From NCBI GenBank assembly GCA_014762485.1, contig JABURU010000117.1:1-6449 (forward strand): 6,449 nt of DNA, given 5' to 3'. The stretch comes from Gammaproteobacteria bacterium (GTDB lineage: Bacteria > Pseudomonadota > Gammaproteobacteria > Thiohalospirales > Thiohalospiraceae). The notes beneath the pieces were generated by a model. It searched no databases and was not told where the DNA came from. It saw only the letters and a program-made list of their open reading frames with translations. Every line of letters starts with the position of its first letter. Positions within the stretch are counted from its first letter, which is position 1. The position numbers and the translations under genes are program-made. Below, in pieces: positions 4,785 to 6,449 of this stretch.

Positions 4785-6449
4785 TTACGTATGCTCAATT
4801 ATTCTGGATGTTGGTAACCACATAATCATCTTTGTACCATTATCTTGGTCTGAAATAACTTCAATATCCCCCTGATGTTGTTGCAGAATTTGTTTCACAG
4901 TAGGTAGTCCCAAACCAACACCAAAACCTTTTGTGCTAAACAATGGTTCGAAGATTCTGTGCAAGGTTGTTTTGTCAATACCAGGTCCGTTATCCTGGAC
5001 TATGATCTCGATTCTGTTATTTTTCTTGCGTGTTGAAACTTGTAAGTTTAAATCAACTGATGAGACGAGTGCTTCATCTTGCATAGCTTGACAGGCATTA
5101 TCGATAACGTTTATTACGCATCGTCTTAGTCGTTCAGAGTCATAATGTACGACGATATTATTAAGCTGGTAGTTTGTTTGTACAGTGATGTTTTTAGGTA
5201 TATTCTGTTCTTTAATGATGCCATCTAGCCAGTTGTCCAAGTTAATGCTTTTTTCATCCAGTACGGTAATACGGGTAAAGTCTAATAATTCATCAACAAT
5301 ATGGTCGCAACGCTTTATGTTTCTCTCAACACGTTCTATAGCGTTCATTAATTTTTCATCTGACTGATCAATTTTTTTCTTTAATACATACATAGAAGGA
5401 CGCATGGCTCCAAGGGGATTACGTAACTCATGACTTACAGTTGCAGTTAGTTGGCCCAAAGTTGCTAGTCGTTCCTTTTTAACTAATTCATCTTGTGCCG
5501 CGTTTAGCTCTTTTGTGCGTTCGTTAACCAGTTCTTCCAGGTGCTCATGATGTGCTTCAAGTTCAATTTCAATTTTCTTACGTTCGGTAATGTCATGAAC
5601 GGTACCGATCATTCTTATAGGTTCATTTGTATTGTTTCGGTATACCTTGCCATTTTCCTGGACTGTACGGATTTCACCATCCGGTCTTATTACACGATGT
5701 TCTATTGAGTAAGGTGTATCAGGTTCGGATACAGTGGCATTAACGGCATTGGTGACGTTATCCCTGTCATCTGGATGAATGGTGTCCAAAAACGCTTCAT
5801 AGGTCGCCCCAAAGGCCTGGGGGCGCTGACCGAAGATTCGATAAATTTCATCAGTCCAGCGCAAGTCGCCGGTTAAAATATCCCAGTCCCAACTTCCTAT
5901 ATGGGCAATGGCTTCCGCTTTTGCATAGGTTTCTTCGCTCCTCTTTAAAGCGGCCTGGGTTTCCTTCTGGTCAGTGATATCGATAAATGATGCCATCAGG
6001 CATAGTGGGTAGCCTTCTTTGTCTGGTGTAATGTTTGCTGAAAGATGAGTTGTAAATACAGAACCATCTTTCCGTCTGGCATCCATTTCTGTAGAGCATG
6101 AACCTTCATTCATTATATTATTAATCGTGCTTTGTGCCTTTTCAGTGGATAGCCAAAAATCGGTTACTGGACGATTGATTAACTCATCAATGGAATCATA
6201 TCTCCACATACTTACAATAGACTTGTTTACATAAAAAATTACGCCATTTAAGTCCGCCATGACAATGCCTCCATGTGAGGTTTCTATGGCGGCGCTTTTG
6301 ATTATCGATTCAGACTGTTGTTTGCGTCTTTCACTGATATTCATAAAGCTGACAACACTTCCTTGATGTTCTCCAGAAATGATTAATGGAACTGTCCAAT
6401 ATTCAACATCAAATGATGTATTGTCTGAACGCCAGAAAACATCGTCATC
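4785..6449 (-). CDS. Multi-PAS sensor histidine kinase (N-terminus outside window)
   Basis: The frame is open from the right edge to TAA at 4785-4787. Upstream of the ATG at 6344 it continues for 35 codons (6345-6449) with sequence like the end of a PAS domain (VFWRSDNTSFDVEYW, then QGSVVSFMNISERRKQ), so that ATG is internal. Counting from it: PAS about 12-126 ending FIDITDQK; PAS about 136-256 with SWDWD (151-155) and VHDITERK (249-256), like the PAS_3/PAC fold; coiled coil about 257-292; H-box ATVSHELRNPLGA with phospho-His305; N-box INVIDNACQA (411-420); G1 DNGPGI (451-456); and IFEPLFSTKGFGVGLGL (464-480) covering the F and G2 boxes. The RNP after the His and the FSTKG loop are typical of HPK4/NtrB-like kinases. 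All catalytic residues are intact. No membrane segment is visible, but the N-terminus is missing. It is the first gene of the operon seen here and the likely donor to the receivers encoded next. The ligand of the PAS domains is unknown. Confidence 0.95.
   Translation of the reverse strand, partial: DDDVFWRSDNTSFDVEYWTVPLIISGEHQGSVVSFMNISERRKQQSESIIKSAAIETSHGGIVMADLNGVIFYVNKSIVSMWRYDSIDELINRPVTDFWLSTEKAQSTINNIMNEGSCSTEMDARRKDGSVFTTHLSANITPDKEGYPLCLMASFIDITDQKETQAALKRSEETYAKAEAIAHIGSWDWDILTGDLRWTDEIYRIFGQRPQAFGATYEAFLDTIHPDDRDNVTNAVNATVSEPDTPYSIEHRVIRPDGEIRTVQENGKVYRNNTNEPIRMIGTVHDITERKKIEIELEAHHEHLEELVNERTKELNAAQDELVKKERLATLGQLTATVSHELRNPLGAMRPSMYVLKKKIDQSDEKLMNAIERVERNIKRCDHIVDELLDFTRITVLDEKSINLDNWLDGIIKEQNIPKNITVQTNYQLNNIVVHYDSERLRRCVINVIDNACQAMQDEALVSSVDLNLQVSTRKKNNRIEIIVQDNGPGIDKTTLHRIFEPLFSTKGFGVGLGLPTVKQILQQHQGDIEVISDQDNGTKMIMWLPTSRIIEHT

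Noticed and set aside
4295..5367. Three short plus-strand open frames inside the signalling operon
   Set aside because: They lie opposite conserved receiver and kinase domains. Their hydrophobic or Ser-rich translations come from the reverse complement of AT-rich coding sequence.

Overview
The window looks like chromosomal DNA of a proteobacterium, most likely a gammaproteobacterium. I infer this from the style of the proteins (a XenA/YqjM-type ene reductase and HPK1- and HPK4-type histidine kinases), the tight gene packing and the Shine-Dalgarno sites. No marker gene fixes the species. There are seven protein genes, two of them cut by the window edges. I see no RNA genes, mobile elements or CRISPR.

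Left block, 1-2122, plus strand: four closely packed genes. They are the 3' end of an FAD/NAD(P)-dependent oxidoreductase, a MoaD/ThiS-type sulfur carrier ending in Gly-Gly, an unknown His-rich 98-residue protein ending in Gly-Gly-Gly, and an old-yellow-enzyme NADH:flavin oxidoreductase. The gaps are 0, 6 and 11 bases, so they are probably one operon. A Rho-independent-type hairpin closes it and overlaps the last stop codon. An FAD oxidoreductase followed by a MoaD-like protein recalls the accessory genes of tungsten- or molybdenum-dependent aldehyde oxidoreductases. That would put the catalytic subunit upstream of the window, which cannot be seen.

Middle, 2123-2520: a 70-residue unknown protein on the minus strand, with a good ribosome binding site. 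Its candidate promoter has a perfect inverted repeat in the spacer. The 133 bases between this gene and the kinase operon (2388-2520) hold no other gene.

Right block, 2521-6449, minus strand, transcribed right to left: a three-gene signalling operon with gaps of 2 and 9 bases. It encodes a multi-PAS histidine kinase whose 5' end lies beyond the right edge, a two-domain protein with a normal receiver followed by what looks like a degenerate receiver, and a REC-PAS-histidine kinase. No DNA-binding or enzymatic output domain and no HPt domain is present. I infer that the first kinase phosphorylates one or both receivers and that the second kinase passes the signal to a partner outside the window. 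This block is visibly more AT-rich than the left block. Its promoter must lie beyond the right edge, and I found no convincing terminator at its 3' end.
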